This document shows positions 1-10,535 of a stretch of 49,328 nt of DNA, one piece after another (position 1 is the first letter of the stretch; each line of letters opens with the position of its first letter). The notes below the pieces were generated by a model, which searched no databases, was not told the origin of the DNA, and was given only the letters and a program-made list of their open reading frames with translations. Made by a program: the position numbers and the translations under genes. This DNA comes from Rachicladosporium sp. CCFEE 5018. Taxonomy: Eukaryota; Ascomycota; Dothideomycetes; Cladosporiales; Cladosporiaceae. The stretch spans positions 1 through 49,328 of the forward strand of contig KZ111189.1 of NCBI GenBank assembly GCA_002077045.2. The letters run 5' to 3'.

Positions 1-1108
1 CGTTGGGTTGACTTATCGTCAATTGCTCACCCATCAGGCTGCTGAGGTGGGACACGGCTCGGGTCCGTAACAGCTCTCGATCGGAGTCTGTCCATGACTG
101 TGTGACGGGCTCATGTCGACACTTTCGTTTCTGTCGAGTACACTTGGCGCAGGATTGTAGATATCGTTGTCGTCGTTCCAGCTTTTCGGCTTCGGTCATG
201 CGTCGTCGCAGCCGCTTGGTGACTTGGTTAACATTCAGGAAGACCAGTTCTGTTGCTGTCGCGGACATCGTGCTGTCTTCAGATGCCAGACCTCTCTACC
301 TGCCTTTTGACTGAGACGAAGCTCAGGTTAATATTGAGTTCATTAGACTGCTGCTCTACTGAAGTTAGTGTCAGAGGTGGCAAAGAGCGAGGCAAAGTAC
401 ATACCGTAGGCACTTAGATCGTCCCTCCAATGACAAAACGCTGCGGCTGACAGATCATCTACTTCAAACACGACGATGATTCCAAACGCTCAAGATGCCA
501 ATGCTTGACAAAGCTTAGGTCCTGCATGCAGTCTACAAAGCTGGCCACTGTTTGCCGCGAATCGAGCAGTAGCTGCTGCTGAAGTTTCGTCATCTTACAT
601 GCGTCGACGATCATGGACTGTACCTACGGTGAGACCGACGCGTATGCCAATGCTTGTACTGATGCGTATTCGCTTGTAGAACATCGAGATCATGCAGACT
701 GATCTGAGATGATCGCGAAATGGCTTGGACAAGTGCGGTTGGGAGGGGTCGCGGTCTCATCAGCCTGTCACCCAACTGGCCAATACACGTTGGTTTCAGG
801 CAAAACTGTACACGTACACCAGGCTTGACTAACAAGATTGATTAACAGTACGCATAGCAAAATGTTTCACTGATTACGTTACGCGTAAGGTGGTAACTTG
901 GGACGGTGCTATGGTGTCTCCTTGGTCTCTCTGCCGTGGCTCGATGACGATGCCATGATTCGTGGCCCCGATGTCGCGTTGGAGAAGCTCGCTACCACTG
1001 CAGATAACCCGGGATGGAAGGCGAGAATGAATCCATGTGCAGACCTGGCCGGATATGCCAATCGAGCGCGACAAGCACATACCCTGTCATTGTGCTCCAT
1101 GATACCTA
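1..1108. other. Stretch with no recognisable gene
   Basis: All open frames here are short (under about 100 codons), overlap on both strands and resemble nothing I know; several begin at non-ATG codons. I see no tRNA-like or transposon-like structure. It probably holds the 3' flank of the short-chain dehydrogenase and the flank of a gene outside the window. Confidence 0.5.
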
Positions 1109-1897
1109 TCACAGCTTGCTCGGCATCCTCGTCGCTCCATCCAACCTGATGGTCTCGCCATTCATCATGACATTCTCGATGATCTGCCTCACCATCAACG
1201 CAAAGTCGTCGCCCTTCCCCGGCCGCTTCGGAAACTCAAGCACCCTTTCCAACGACGCTCTCACTTTGTCGCTCATCTGTGCGGTCATGTTTGACTCAAA
1301 GTAGCTGGGCGCAATAGTCATCGCCCTAATTCCGAGAGGCGCCAGATCCCTTGCTAGTGGTAATGTGAGAGATCGCACTGCGCCCTTGGAAGCTGCGTAC
1401 GCGACCTGGCCCGGCTGACCGTCATATGCTGCCGAGGATGAGACCATGACGATGACGCCGCGCTCGCCATCAGGTGTGGTAGGTTTGTTCGTCGATAGCA
1501 CAGGTAGTGCTAGGCGGATGAGATCAAGCGTGCCACGCAGGTTGATGTTGATCACGAAGTCCAATCTTTCGATCGGGATGGGCTCATTGTGACGATCAAT
1601 GAGCTTGCCAGGCATGCCTACACCAGCAGCAGGAATGATGCCACCAAGTGCAGCATTGGTCTCCTTGATCCACGCCGCCGTACCAGCCACTGCTGCTTCG
1701 ATGGTAGGCGTAGATGTCACATCTACCTCAAAGAACTTGACTCGAGGGCCGAGTTCTGAAACCACCTTGGCTCCATTCTCTGCGTTCAAGTCGAGGATCG
1801 CGACGTGGCCACCATGGCTGTGGAGGTCACGGACGGTTGCGAGGCCGAGTCCTGAGGCGCCGCCAGAGATGATGAAGGTGCGGTGTTTGATATGCAT
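1109..1897 (-). CDS. Short-chain dehydrogenase/reductase, 3-hydroxyacyl-CoA dehydrogenase type 2-like
   Basis: A 262-residue classical SDR in one exon, the normal family length. The cofactor motif SGGASGLG lies at residues 11-18. Asp36 ends the second beta strand, which favours NAD over NADP. Asp59-Val60, the AAG motif at 90-92, serines 153-155 and the catalytic YxxxK (Tyr167, Lys171) are all present. Overall order and spacing resemble HSD17B10-type enzymes, which oxidise 3-hydroxyacyl-CoA or hydroxysteroids in mitochondria; the substrate here cannot be read from sequence. I see no clear targeting peptide, as the fold starts almost at residue 1. The gene lies in the part of contig 1 just outside the inverted repeat, so no second copy is seen. 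Its 5' end faces the TAF9 promoter. Confidence 0.85.
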   Translation of the reverse strand: MHIKHRTFIISGGASGLGLATVRDLHSHGGHVAILDLNAENGAKVVSELGPRVKFFEVDVTSTPTIEAAVAGTAAWIKETNAALGGIIPAAGVGMPGKLIDRHNEPIPIERLDFVININLRGTLDLIRLALPVLSTNKPTTPDGERGVIVMVSSSAAYDGQPGQVAYAASKGAVRSLTLPLARDLAPLGIRAMTIAPSYFESNMTAQMSDKVRASLERVLEFPKRPGKGDDFALMVRQIIENVMMNGETIRLDGATRMPSKL

Positions 1898-2475
1898 CGT
1901 GGTCGATGATTAGCCGTTATTCTCAGTGACCAAGCTTCGCTGGTGCGTGTTGATAGGTGACTATCTTTTTGGCGAGCACTGCAATTCGTGAGATGCCTAC
2001 GTTGGTCTTTGATGCCAGCTTGCTCTGTTATCGATCGGCGCTGCTGACCAGAAGCTGGTAGAGGTGGTGAGAGAAGTTCATCCTGATGTGGGAAACAGCT
2101 GGCGTCGTGCCGAGGTGTGTTGCCATGGGGTCCCGTCCCTTCAAATCGAGCCAACCCCGGCAACGCGCCCTTCCAAGGTCGGGCAGATGCACCTACATCG
2201 CAGTTACCGAGTTCACAGCCATTCTGCTTTGAGTGCTCGTATTCAACCTAACATTGATTTTCGTGTACATGCCCCGACTGCGTCGTGACGCTCTTTACGA
2301 AGTCGGAGCATGTGAGAGCTCGGCGCTATGTTTCTCCGGCGCATTCACTTCACTCGCGCTGCTTGCACCTACTTCACGAGAGGCCAACTTCACATAAACT
2401 GACACCGATGCACAGCGGGTGACCATACCGACTTGACCAGGCAGGTCACACATCTCGCGACTGCTGCTGCCCACG

Positions 2476-3249
2476 ATGGCCTCCCCCCAAGTGAACGGCC
2501 ACCCCTCCACCCCTCCGCCCTCCGACCCCGTCCCCCCAGCACCCTCCACGGCACAATCCTTCATCCCCGATCCCGCCGTCCCGCGGACCTCACTCCAAGA
2601 CGATGGCCTTTCCAAACGACCGCGAGATGCTCGCCTCATTCACACCATTCTCCAGAATCTCGGCGTGCAATCATACCAAGAACGCGTCCCCCTCCAACTC
2701 ATGGACTTCGCGTACCGCTACACCTCTTCAGTCCTCTCGGATGCTCTTCGGCTGAGTGGGGAAGGCTACGCGCACGCGGCGGAGCGGGGGAATAAGCGAG
2801 TGAAAGATGAGGACGTGGGGAGTAATATCACCGTTACGGCGTTGAGGCAGGCTGTTGCTACGAGGCAGGGACATGCGTTTGAGGGGCCGTTGCCGAAGGA
2901 GTATTTGATGGGCTTGGCGGCGGAGAGGAATCGGGTTGCGCTGCCGAAGGTGGAGTCTGGATTTGGGCTGCAACTGCCGGATGAGAAGTATTGTTTGACG
3001 GGGATTGGGTGGGGATTGAAGGAGGAGTGGGATGAGGAGGTTGATGAGGAGGAGGATGTGGATGCTGCGCCGATGGTCAATGCTGTTGCTGCTATAGACT
3101 GCGGGGGGAGTGATGCAAAGATGGGTGGTATGGACGGAGCTATGGATGGGGACGGCGAAGAGGACGAGGACGAAGAGGGTGGTGGAAAAATGGAGGACAT
3201 CTTCGGGGAGGAAGCTGCGGAGGGTCAGGATACGATGAAAGAAGACTGA
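2476..3249 (+). CDS. TAF9: Transcription initiation factor TFIID/SAGA subunit TAF9 (left copy)
   Basis: A 257-residue protein in one exon. A proline-rich N-terminus (1-45) leads into a histone fold that begins near RPRDARLIHTIL (48-59) and runs to about 140. The conserved TAF9 extension follows (EYLMGLAAERN, then LPDEKYCLTGIGW). The C-terminus is a long Asp/Glu/Gly-rich tail. In the family, TAF9 pairs with TAF6 through its histone fold in TFIID and SAGA in the nucleus. The ATG at 2476 is the first in frame and gives the family's usual start ahead of the fold. The gene is convergent with the unknown gene at 3439-4261. The two copies differ mainly in the acidic tail. Confidence 0.93.
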   Translation: MASPQVNGHPSTPPPSDPVPPAPSTAQSFIPDPAVPRTSLQDDGLSKRPRDARLIHTILQNLGVQSYQERVPLQLMDFAYRYTSSVLSDALRLSGEGYAHAAERGNKRVKDEDVGSNITVTALRQAVATRQGHAFEGPLPKEYLMGLAAERNRVALPKVESGFGLQLPDEKYCLTGIGWGLKEEWDEEVDEEEDVDAAPMVNAVAAIDCGGSDAKMGGMDGAMDGDGEEDEDEEGGGKMEDIFGEEAAEGQDTMKED

Positions 3250-3438
3250 GCTATAGATCCCCAGGGATTTGGCGAGCATGACCTTAGCATGGCGTTGGGG
3301 AATGAAGTTTGGATAAGCAGATTCTTTCAAGACTGCAACATGCAGTGCACTCAACAAGCGCCTCCACGAATGTCTTCAATCATTCCAGCCTGCTCAAAGG
3401 GATCCAGACAAGTCCCCTTGTGTCAACACTGTCCAGAT

Positions 3439-4261
3439 TCAGACGTCACCGCCCTTCTTGACGGGCCATCCTTCGCGGGCCGCCACGCAGAGTCTCCACA
3501 TGTCATACTCATCTAGCAAGCCTTGGAGCAAGACCTCAATGGCGTGGGCGACTCTCACAATCTCTCTTCGATTCCTGAAGGGCGCTTCTTGCGGATCTTG
3601 AAACATCTCGACGATCATGTACTCCGATACGCCTTCGCTTTCGCACTCAAGCTGCTCCAGCGAGACGTTGAGGTCGCATAAGGTCAAGGAAAGGCAAATC
3701 AGAGCCTCACAGAGGCCATCGTACTCAGATCAAGCATTGTACATGCGTTCATCAGTATCATTACTGTAATCGGTACCATAGCTGTATTCGGAAGAGCGAG
3801 CCAGCTTCAGCGCTTCCATCCTGGAATTCGACATAATCGGGAGAGGCCTCCGGAGATTCACTCGCTCTGCGATCCGATTTGTCGCTATTGTCTTGCTCAC
3901 ACAGCATCTCTGCGACCGTCAACGCCTCAGCTAGATCATCGACGGAGCCATCACCCGACACCGACTGACTCCACATGAAAGGAAGGTTGTTATCGCTTCC
4001 GCCCAGTACCTTGTCACTCCCCTCACTACTATCCAACAGCTTCTCATAAGGTCCGTAGTCCTGCTCCGTGAGTGCTATGTCGAGCTTACGAATAGTGCCG
4101 GCGAGTGATCTGCGCGCAGTTTTGGCATCATCAAGGTGCCCTGGAGCGTTATTGCAGGGCTCAGAAGTGCACAATTCGATGTTCTTGTTGCAGATAAGCA
4201 CACTTTCGCAGAGGGTAGTCAAGAGCTGTTGCAGTGTGTTTCTCTCGCAGACCATTTCCAT
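3439..4261 (-). pseudogene. Unknown fungal family member with broken frame (left copy, tandem paralogue 1)
   Basis: The ATG at 4261 opens 166 codons to 3761. The rest of the homology (3439-3760) lies in another frame, with an in-frame TGA between the halves in both arms. The N-terminal half contains Leu-rich helices and a C-x3-P-C motif (CTSEPC, residues 31-36). A Ser/Asp/Glu-rich middle follows, then helices (CEALICLSLTLCDL, then ...LLDEYDMW). The same layout is seen in the neighbouring intact gene at 26482-27105, so the two are tandem paralogues. Either the gene has an intron of length 3n+1 with an atypical GAG acceptor, or it is a pseudogene whose damage predates the split of the two arms. 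I recognise no known domain. Confidence 0.5.
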
Positions 4262-4631
4262 GCGTGGGAGCTGAGCGGTCGATGCAGTGGCAGCGTGAGA
4301 TCATCAGATGGTACGGGCGGAGACTTATGTTTCGCCGACATGAGCGGGATGTCAAGCATCGACAACGACATCAAACATTGACTTGACACACTGTGCGATC
4401 GATAACGAGGCTACTTCTACATTCGCCTGACATCTTCCGCGATCCTCGATGGATGCTGCTGGCATATTCTCGTCCAGTTCTTATTTGGCCTCCTTGTCCA
4501 CTCCACGCTAGACTCAAAAAAGGGAGCGTCGTCTCTGAACTACCTCACCACCGACTCGCTCTCGCTGTTCGATGGCCACAATACAGTGCGACAGACGGAC
4601 ACCTCTAAAATACCGCACGATCTGTGTAGTC

Positions 4632-5041
4632 TCAGAGTAGCTGCCCAAGCCCGGTATACAACATCCGAAAGTCGTAATGCATATCCCAGAGATGTTCTTC
4701 CATATTCTGCACCGCGGCATGGGTGAGTGCTCCTGATGTTTGTGAAAGCTTGCTACTGATGTAGTCGAGCGTATGGCCGTAGCAATCTAAGCTGCTTGCC
4801 AGCGATCTCAGTAGCGCACAGAAATCTCCTCACTGGCGGAAATCTTCGTCCTCGTCGTCTTCCTCGGCAGTCTCTGGTGCGGGATCTAGCTCATAATCGA
4901 AGCCGAAATCTGATCTGTACATATAATGTCGTGGAGGGTCTTCATCCGAAGTCGACGACGCCCCCGACGTGGTATCGACCGGAGCTTCGAAAGCCCTCAG
5001 ACAGTCGTTCGACTCAACAGTCTCATGCAGCGTGATAGCCC
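4632..5041 (-). pseudogene. 5'-deleted remnant of the intact gene at 26482-27105
   Basis: This is the left-arm counterpart of the 207-residue gene on the right arm. It starts inside codon 72 because 429 bases, including the start codon, are missing. The junction sits on a 5-base direct repeat (gggct, read on the minus strand; 5037-5041). It also carries a nonsense change: the right copy reads Arg-Gln-Trp (CGC CAG TGG) and this copy reads CGC CAG TGA, near 4835. The remaining C-terminal helices are well preserved, so the loss looks recent. Confidence 0.85.
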
Positions 5042-5192
5042 ATCGTTCCTTCCATTTTCAATCGCTCGCATGAAACACAGATTCACCTCTGTTTTCGCCG
5101 CCCACTTCACCTCACTCTCATCCTCCACCTACGCTCAAAGCACCTCGTAGCCACGCGAGACTTCAACAAGTCCATCCAACGATCCATCCACC

Positions 5193-5567
5193 ATGAAACT
5201 CCCCTTCACCTTCCCCATTCGCTGGCTCTTCTGCTGTCACGTCAACGTCGAGCCACCGAACAGCACTGAACCCCTCGCAGCAGAGCAACACGACGATGAA
5301 GTCATCGAGCTACAAAACATCGTCTATCAGACACGCTTCACTCGCCGCCATCCAATCTACGCAGCCCAAGCTGAGAAAGTTGCCACGGAATGGGCGAGAT
5401 CGAAGAATTCGTTGGGGAAGGGAAGGCTCGTGGACGAGCATCCGCCTCAGATTCCACCGATGATGCCGTTACTTGTAGGCGGACTCGCAAGCGGGAGTGA
5501 GAGGACCAGTACGGAAGCTGTTGTTGGCGAGGATCGTGGTGAGCTCTTTGTAACGGTAATTGATTGA
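5193..5567 (+). CDS. Small protein of unknown function (left copy)
   Basis: A 124-residue protein, intact in both arms with only substitutions between them, which supports coding. The N-terminus is hydrophobic with two adjacent cysteines (LFCCHVN) after MKLPF, a weak signal-anchor-like start. The middle has a mixed charged helix (IYAAQAEKVATEWARSK), then a proline/methionine-rich patch (PPQIPPMMPLL). I recognise no family. On the right arm it is divergent from the intact paralogue gene, sharing a 366-base upstream region. Here the 429-base deletion has brought foreign upstream sequence to about 150 bases from its start codon, so its promoter may be altered. Confidence 0.55.
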   Translation: MKLPFTFPIRWLFCCHVNVEPPNSTEPLAAEQHDDEVIELQNIVYQTRFTRRHPIYAAQAEKVATEWARSKNSLGKGRLVDEHPPQIPPMMPLLVGGLASGSERTSTEAVVGEDRGELFVTVID

Positions 5568-6040
5568 CAGAAGAGTTGACAAGATACTAGCAATGCTCGA
5601 GACGCCGAACTATGCAATGAACAGCAAGAAGAGCACCCAAGGCAATCCTTCTGGAGCATGACCGGTGATTTCGCTCGTTGCTAATCGAGATACAGAAATG
5701 ATCGCCGACCATGACGACGTGTTTGGGATCAAGAAGAGCGAAGGAGAGATTTCCAAGGCCAAGACCACGTCCGGGAGCAGAAGCTGCCCTGCAGAAGGAA
5801 TTATATGCCAACAGCTGCTTGATTATGACATGAGACAGTCGGGTCGTGCATGAGCATTGTCGAAGAGCGCTAGACGGCGCTGAGCAGGCTCGCTCACCGT
5901 GCTTGGAACGAGAGAGTACGGTGCAGGGCACGCGGCGACTGCTCGGCCGAGATGATGGCCAGGGTGGCGGACTTGCCACGTTGAGGGATAGTCATACTAC
6001 CGTTCGGGTCGTCTTCGCAGCCTGGGGGTAGCCTCGCACT
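5568..6040. other. Intergenic region between unknown gene and FRG1 (left arm)
   Basis: A 130-codon frame runs on the minus strand (5587-5979) and is matched on the right arm, but it begins at GTG, has no ATG near its start and looks like no protein family. I read the stretch as the two 3' flanks. Confidence 0.5.
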
Positions 6041-6856
6041 TCAAGCGAACTTGTCGTGCTTTCCCTTGACCTTGACATCAAGCATAGCCTCATGAAAATT
6101 GCCCTCCTTCCTCGCCCTCTTCAGCTTCTTCACCTCATCATCTTCCAGCCTTCTACCTACCTCGTCTTCCAGCTCCTTCCGACTGATCTTTGCCCTGACC
6201 TTCTCAGCCTTCTCAACCTTCAGCTTCGGCTTGAAACGTGCCTGCATCCGCATTCGTATCACTGAGCACTCGGGCAGATCCTCCCCTTCAACCGCCTCCA
6301 CATCGCCTCTCACGCCAGGCTTCTCCCCCTCCCCATCAACCCCAACATACTTCCCTCTAGCAGTCTTCAACCTGAATACCCCACTCTCATTCGCCTCACA
6401 AGTCCACGTCTCCTCCGGACTGATAGCCTCCCTCTCTACCCTCAAGATGCCCACCTTGTCACACCCCAGATACCTCCCATTGCAGCCCTTGAACACCACG
6501 TCCCCGTCACTACCCACGACCCTCGTAGCCACAAACACCTGCCTCACATCGTGCGGCTCTGCGCTGGCAGGATTGCCTTCCACGAGATTCTCAAGTTTGG
6601 ACGCGAAGACTGCGCCGAGCTGGTCGCAGGCTAGAGCATGGGGAGGTGAGGTTGGGAGGACTAGAAGGATGGGACCGGAGAGGTCGGTGAAGGTGTCAGC
6701 GGAGACCCAGGTATCATCCTCTGGTGCTTCTGCAGGAGGTTCGTTGGGGCGGGTCAGGGACGTGACGGTCGTTCCATCGTCTGCGCTGGGCTCGTCGGGC
6801 CGCTTGCGCTTTTTCGAGGGCTTCTTGTCGCCTTTGAAGGTCAAGGCGTTCGGCAT
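6041..6856 (-). CDS. FRG1: FRG1-family protein (left copy)
   Basis: A 271-residue protein from the ATG at 6856. A longer frame begins at a TTG and was not used. The N-terminus is typical of fungal FRG1 proteins: MPNALTFKGDKK followed by a basic patch (KKRKRP), a likely nuclear signal. The central part, about residues 55-190, is the beta-trefoil (fascin-like) domain with repeats such as FKGCNGRYLGCD and LKTARGKYVGVD. The C-terminus is a Lys/Glu-rich helical region. FRG1 proteins are nuclear and nucleolar and linked to RNA processing and actin binding; the role in fungi is poorly known. The gene is followed by the zinc dehydrogenase on the same strand. Confidence 0.88.
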   Translation of the reverse strand: MPNALTFKGDKKPSKKRKRPDEPSADDGTTVTSLTRPNEPPAEAPEDDTWVSADTFTDLSGPILLVLPTSPPHALACDQLGAVFASKLENLVEGNPASAEPHDVRQVFVATRVVGSDGDVVFKGCNGRYLGCDKVGILRVEREAISPEETWTCEANESGVFRLKTARGKYVGVDGEGEKPGVRGDVEAVEGEDLPECSVIRMRMQARFKPKLKVEKAEKVRAKISRKELEDEVGRRLEDDEVKKLKRARKEGNFHEAMLDVKVKGKHDKFA

Positions 6857-7055
6857 GTCTGCAGAAATTGGTCGCAAGTGGAATGTGAGGTGGACTGACG
6901 TCGAGCGTTACCTATTCGGGATGAAGTAACTGGCAGGGTGAAACATAAAAGTGGATACGGTACAAACGATCGTCGAGGAGGAAGACACAAGCGCGAGTTT
7001 ATGAGTTCATGCTTGATTACTAGGGTATCTACGTTCTCATCTCACCGTCTCTATT

Positions 7056-8516
7056 TCATGACTTGGGCACCCAGAGTCCCGGGCTGCCCTCACATGGTGG
7101 CGCCGAAAACTTAGTCTCCACATAGATCTTCTGAATCCCATCCTCCTTCTTGTCGAAAGCGTAGTAGACTTTGGCCATATCCTCCATCTTGACGCGGTGC
7201 GTGACCATCTTCAGCGGGTCGATCTCACCACTTTGGATTTTCTTGAGCAGATCGTGCCAGTAGAGGTGAACGGGTGCTTGACCGTTGCCGATCAAGCGGA
7301 TACCGCGCTCCATGAGGGAACCTTGACCGTTGCGTTAGCTGGCGCTGATGATAAGAGGGTCACCGAAATCGACTTACCAATGTTGAAGTGGTTGGTGTAG
7401 CCCACGTACACGCCAGTGATACCGCACCGACCGTAGTTCCTAACAGACTCGATCATCTCGTTCACAAGCTCGCTGGTGTCCGTCTCAAGACCCATAGCGA
7501 TTTCCATCTTGTGTGCGTAGCTCTTCGCGTACTCGCCAGCAGCGCATTCAAGAGCGACGTCCGGTCCAAGCCCATCAGTCATCTCCTTGAGCTTGTTGAC
7601 CACACCCTTCGTGTTGCTGAGCTTTGAGAAATCGACAAGCTCGACCTTGGGGTACTTCGACTTGACGAAGTCCAACCGCCAGTTCTCGTCGATCATAATG
7701 ACACGGCTTGCGCCGTTGATGAAGGAGAAGTCAGCGCACATCTGGCCGATGGGTCCAGCGCCCCAGATGGCCACAATATCGCCCTTCTTCACACCAGTGT
7801 CGACCACGCAGTTCCAGCTCGTCGAGATGACATCGGAGAGGAAGAGACCCTTCTCATCTGGCACATCCTCGGGGAGCTTGAGCAGGTTCACATCGCCAAG
7901 CGGCACGCGAACGTACTCAGCCTGTCCACCAGCGAAGCCGCCAGTGAAATGCGAGTACTCGAACATGCCTGCAGTGTTACCACCATACATGGCGTGCTCG
8001 GTCTTGTTCGAGTTTGTCTTCAAGCACTGCGAAGAGAGCTTCTGGTCGCAGAAATGACATGCTCCGCAAGCGATCTGGAAGCTAGCGACCACTCTGTCGC
8101 CCTTGCTCAAACCCTTGACTGCTGAACCCATCTCATCTACAACACCGCAGAACTCGTGACCGAGGATGTCGCCCTTGGACATCTGGATGACACTGCCGTG
8201 GAGAAGATGGAGGTCGCTGCCGCAGACCGTGCTGCCGGTGACCTTAAGGATGACATCGCGGTCCTCGATGACCTTAGGCTTGGGGACCTCAACTGATGGT
8301 CCGTTAGTATGAATCTGTCGCTCATCATCTAGGCAGTGTGTACGCACCGACTTCCACGACATTCTTTCCCTGCCAGACCAATGCCTGCATCGTGACGTTT
8401 GGGTCGCCATACTTCGCGCGGTCGTTCGCTGGGTTCGTGACATCCTGCGCAGTGATCGCATTGTCATTGTGGCCAACGGCTTGCTCCACCTTGTACGCTG
8501 CTTGTGAGAGAGACAT
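7056..8516 (-). CDS. Zinc-dependent dehydrogenase, glutathione-independent formaldehyde dehydrogenase-like (left copy)
   Basis: Three exons: 8516-8348, 8292-7378 and 7321-7056. They are separated by introns of 55 and 56 bases with GTGCGT and GTAAGT donors and CTAAC branch sites. The product is 449 residues. The MDR fold is clear: catalytic zinc ligands Cys80 and His102 (GHEFCG), structural zinc cysteines 132, 135, 138 and 146 (C-x2-C-x2-C-x7-C), the Rossmann motif GAGPIGQ at 234-240, and Asp258 for NAD preference. The N-terminal 45 residues are an extension typical of the fungal members. Enzymes of this type oxidise formaldehyde or alcohols with bound NAD; the substrate is not determined here. 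Confidence 0.88.
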
Positions 8517-9269
8517 ATTGAGTGGTGTTCTGAAGACTTTGATGAAGGATGGAGAGTGGCAAAAGAAATGGTGGTGCGAGAGGGGATGGGAGAGATTCTA
8601 CTTAACATTTCTACTGCCGATTCATCCTCGCTTGTCACAGCCATGTCATACCACTCTACGCGACCTCGTACCTCATGAGACGCGGCAGCAAAAGTTCCCC
8701 ACCAGAGATGTTGCTGAGTACGTCATGATGAGGAAGGTGATCGCCTTCGGCATTTCGATCTCTTGCAGCGGCGTGATGGCCGACGCTCGTGGTCACTAGA
8801 TAGATTGCAAGGCCCTTGCGTTGTGGAATACGGCACCTGCGATACTCGGTAGTTGGTGTGGAGAGGAAGATGAAGAGCAAGACATGACGATGCAGAGAGT
8901 TTTGTACCTGCTCCACACAGATGTGTGCGGCTCGAGCTTATGTGCGCCACGATCTAGAAACGCACGTTGCCAAGGTTCAGCCTTATACAGTCGGTTGTAG
9001 GTAAAAAGCATTTCTCACAACGGCGCGGTACCATATGACCTGTCATAGGTTGCAGTAGGTTAATAATAGCCGCAGACAGTGCGATTGGAGAGAGCAAGTT
9101 TGGAACGTCCCCGAGGGTCGCAGCTTGACACTCTCGCACGGTTGAATCTATCATTCCTGTTCTTTCTATCAATGTTCTGTGCGGAAGATCCTTGCTCGCA
9201 TAGATCGATGATTTGGGTATTCTACATGCATCCTTCAATCCACCACAACGCCATGCTAAAAATTAAGAT
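8517..9269. other. Promoter-side intergenic region of the zinc dehydrogenase (left arm)
   Basis: About 750 bases upstream of the dehydrogenase start and downstream of the unknown 421-residue gene. Frames here start at non-ATG codons. An 86-codon frame (8656-8916) is matched on the right arm but begins at GTG and has no recognisable features. I see no RNA gene. Confidence 0.45.
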
Positions 9270-10535
9270 TCATTCGCTCCCGCGCCCACAGCTGACCATC
9301 CTCGTGCGAGCCCACGTTTCGAACCTGACCCATCCGCTCCTTGCGGGCTTCAGCTGGTACGGTCGCTGCGCTACGGGCTTCTCCGATGTACCGGCTGATC
9401 TGCCCTGTATCGGTAACGCAGCCTCATTAGACTCCCTATAGCCATGATACGGCCTCGCATCGACATTGTCGCTCGTACTGGGTCGCTTACTATCCTTCCT
9501 GCCCCTCGGCTTCGCTTCCCTAGCTGCAACAAGTCGCACAGGTCTCGCTTTCTCCGACGATTCAGATCTTCGTGCCTGCCTGGCCTGCTTTCGAGTCTGG
9601 TCCTCCGCAGCCTTTCGATCCTTGTCCGCCTCCTTCTCCTCGAACTTCTTCCTTGCTTCCCGAATTCGCTCGTCTCGAGTTTGCGGATCGAGGTCCGACT
9701 TCCTAGACACAAATGACATGCCCATGTCGAAGCTTGGTCGTGTCGAAGGAGACGCTTGCTCAAATGACCGTTCTGCATCGCGACGAGACCAGGCGAGCTT
9801 AGAGCCAGACGACTTGTTCGACCTTATCGACAAGTTCGTTTGTGACGCGTTAGTGATCTTGGGTACGAGACCGAGGTCAGACGCTGTATGTGTCTGCGAG
9901 AGCGGCGTGGGTGGGATCTGCGGTGTAGAGCTGACAGACATGCTACGTCTTGTCCGAAAGCCGGAGCCAAGTCTGAAGTCATCGTCCACGATATCGCTGC
10001 TCTCAATGACTTCCTCATCGTTCAATGAAGATCGGCCAGTGGGAGGCGTGTATGGTCGAGGCGTCTGCCTCATGGGATGCACAAAGGGCTGTGTAGGCCG
10101 GTAGGATCCGGAGCCATTCGACACTTGCGAGCCACCACTGATGGTTCTCGAATGCGACGCCGTTCGTCTGCCTGAGCGCGAGAAGCTTACGTCCGCAGCG
10201 CGTGGGCTGTAGTCCTGTATGCCCAGCCCAGCCAACTTCTCGTTCTCCACCGTTGACCTCGAGAGATCCAGCTTTCCTTGGTCTTCCTTTCCAGCAGAGA
10301 TCTTCCGCAAGTAAGGCTTGATCTTCGGCGTCGTGCCAAGTGTTGGTGTTGCTGTGCCACTCTGCAGAGGACTATCATAGAATGACGACGTGACGCTGTC
10401 GCCATACCCACGAAGTGCCGACGGTGGGTTCGGAAGTGTCGTACTGGCATCAGAGCCACTGCGTTTATGTAGTTTCGCATGTTGACGCTTAGTTGCTTGC
10501 GGGGCATTGCGATGTCCCGCATCGTATGAAGCCAT
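9270..10535 (-). CDS. Disordered fungal protein of unknown function (left copy)
   Basis: A 421-residue protein in one exon, intact in both arms. Residues 1-260 are Ser/Thr/Pro/Arg-rich and probably disordered, with many SP and TP sites. A charged stretch near 275-325 (RIREARKKFEEKEADKDRK and onward) should form a long helix or coiled coil. The last 40 residues include an aromatic/basic element (WVRFETWARTRM) that stays the same while nearby residues change, so it may be a functional motif. I recognise the type, a fungal low-complexity protein, but no named family. The ATG at 10535 is the first in frame. Confidence 0.75.
   Translation of the reverse strand: MASYDAGHRNAPQATKRQHAKLHKRSGSDASTTLPNPPSALRGYGDSVTSSFYDSPLQSGTATPTLGTTPKIKPYLRKISAGKEDQGKLDLSRSTVENEKLAGLGIQDYSPRAADVSFSRSGRRTASHSRTISGGSQVSNGSGSYRPTQPFVHPMRQTPRPYTPPTGRSSLNDEEVIESSDIVDDDFRLGSGFRTRRSMSVSSTPQIPPTPLSQTHTASDLGLVPKITNASQTNLSIRSNKSSGSKLAWSRRDAERSFEQASPSTRPSFDMGMSFVSRKSDLDPQTRDERIREARKKFEEKEADKDRKAAEDQTRKQARQARRSESSEKARPVRLVAAREAKPRGRKDSKRPSTSDNVDARPYHGYRESNEAALPIQGRSAGTSEKPVAQRPYQLKPARSGWVRFETWARTRMVSCGRGSE

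Noticed and set aside
5587..5979. 130-codon frame matched on the right arm at 25329-25721
   Set aside because: It starts at GTG with no suitable ATG, its composition is unlike a protein, and equal length in two recently split copies is weak evidence.
8656..8916. 86-codon frame present in both arms upstream of the dehydrogenase
   Set aside because: Begins at GTG on both arms, has no recognisable features and lies in a promoter region.
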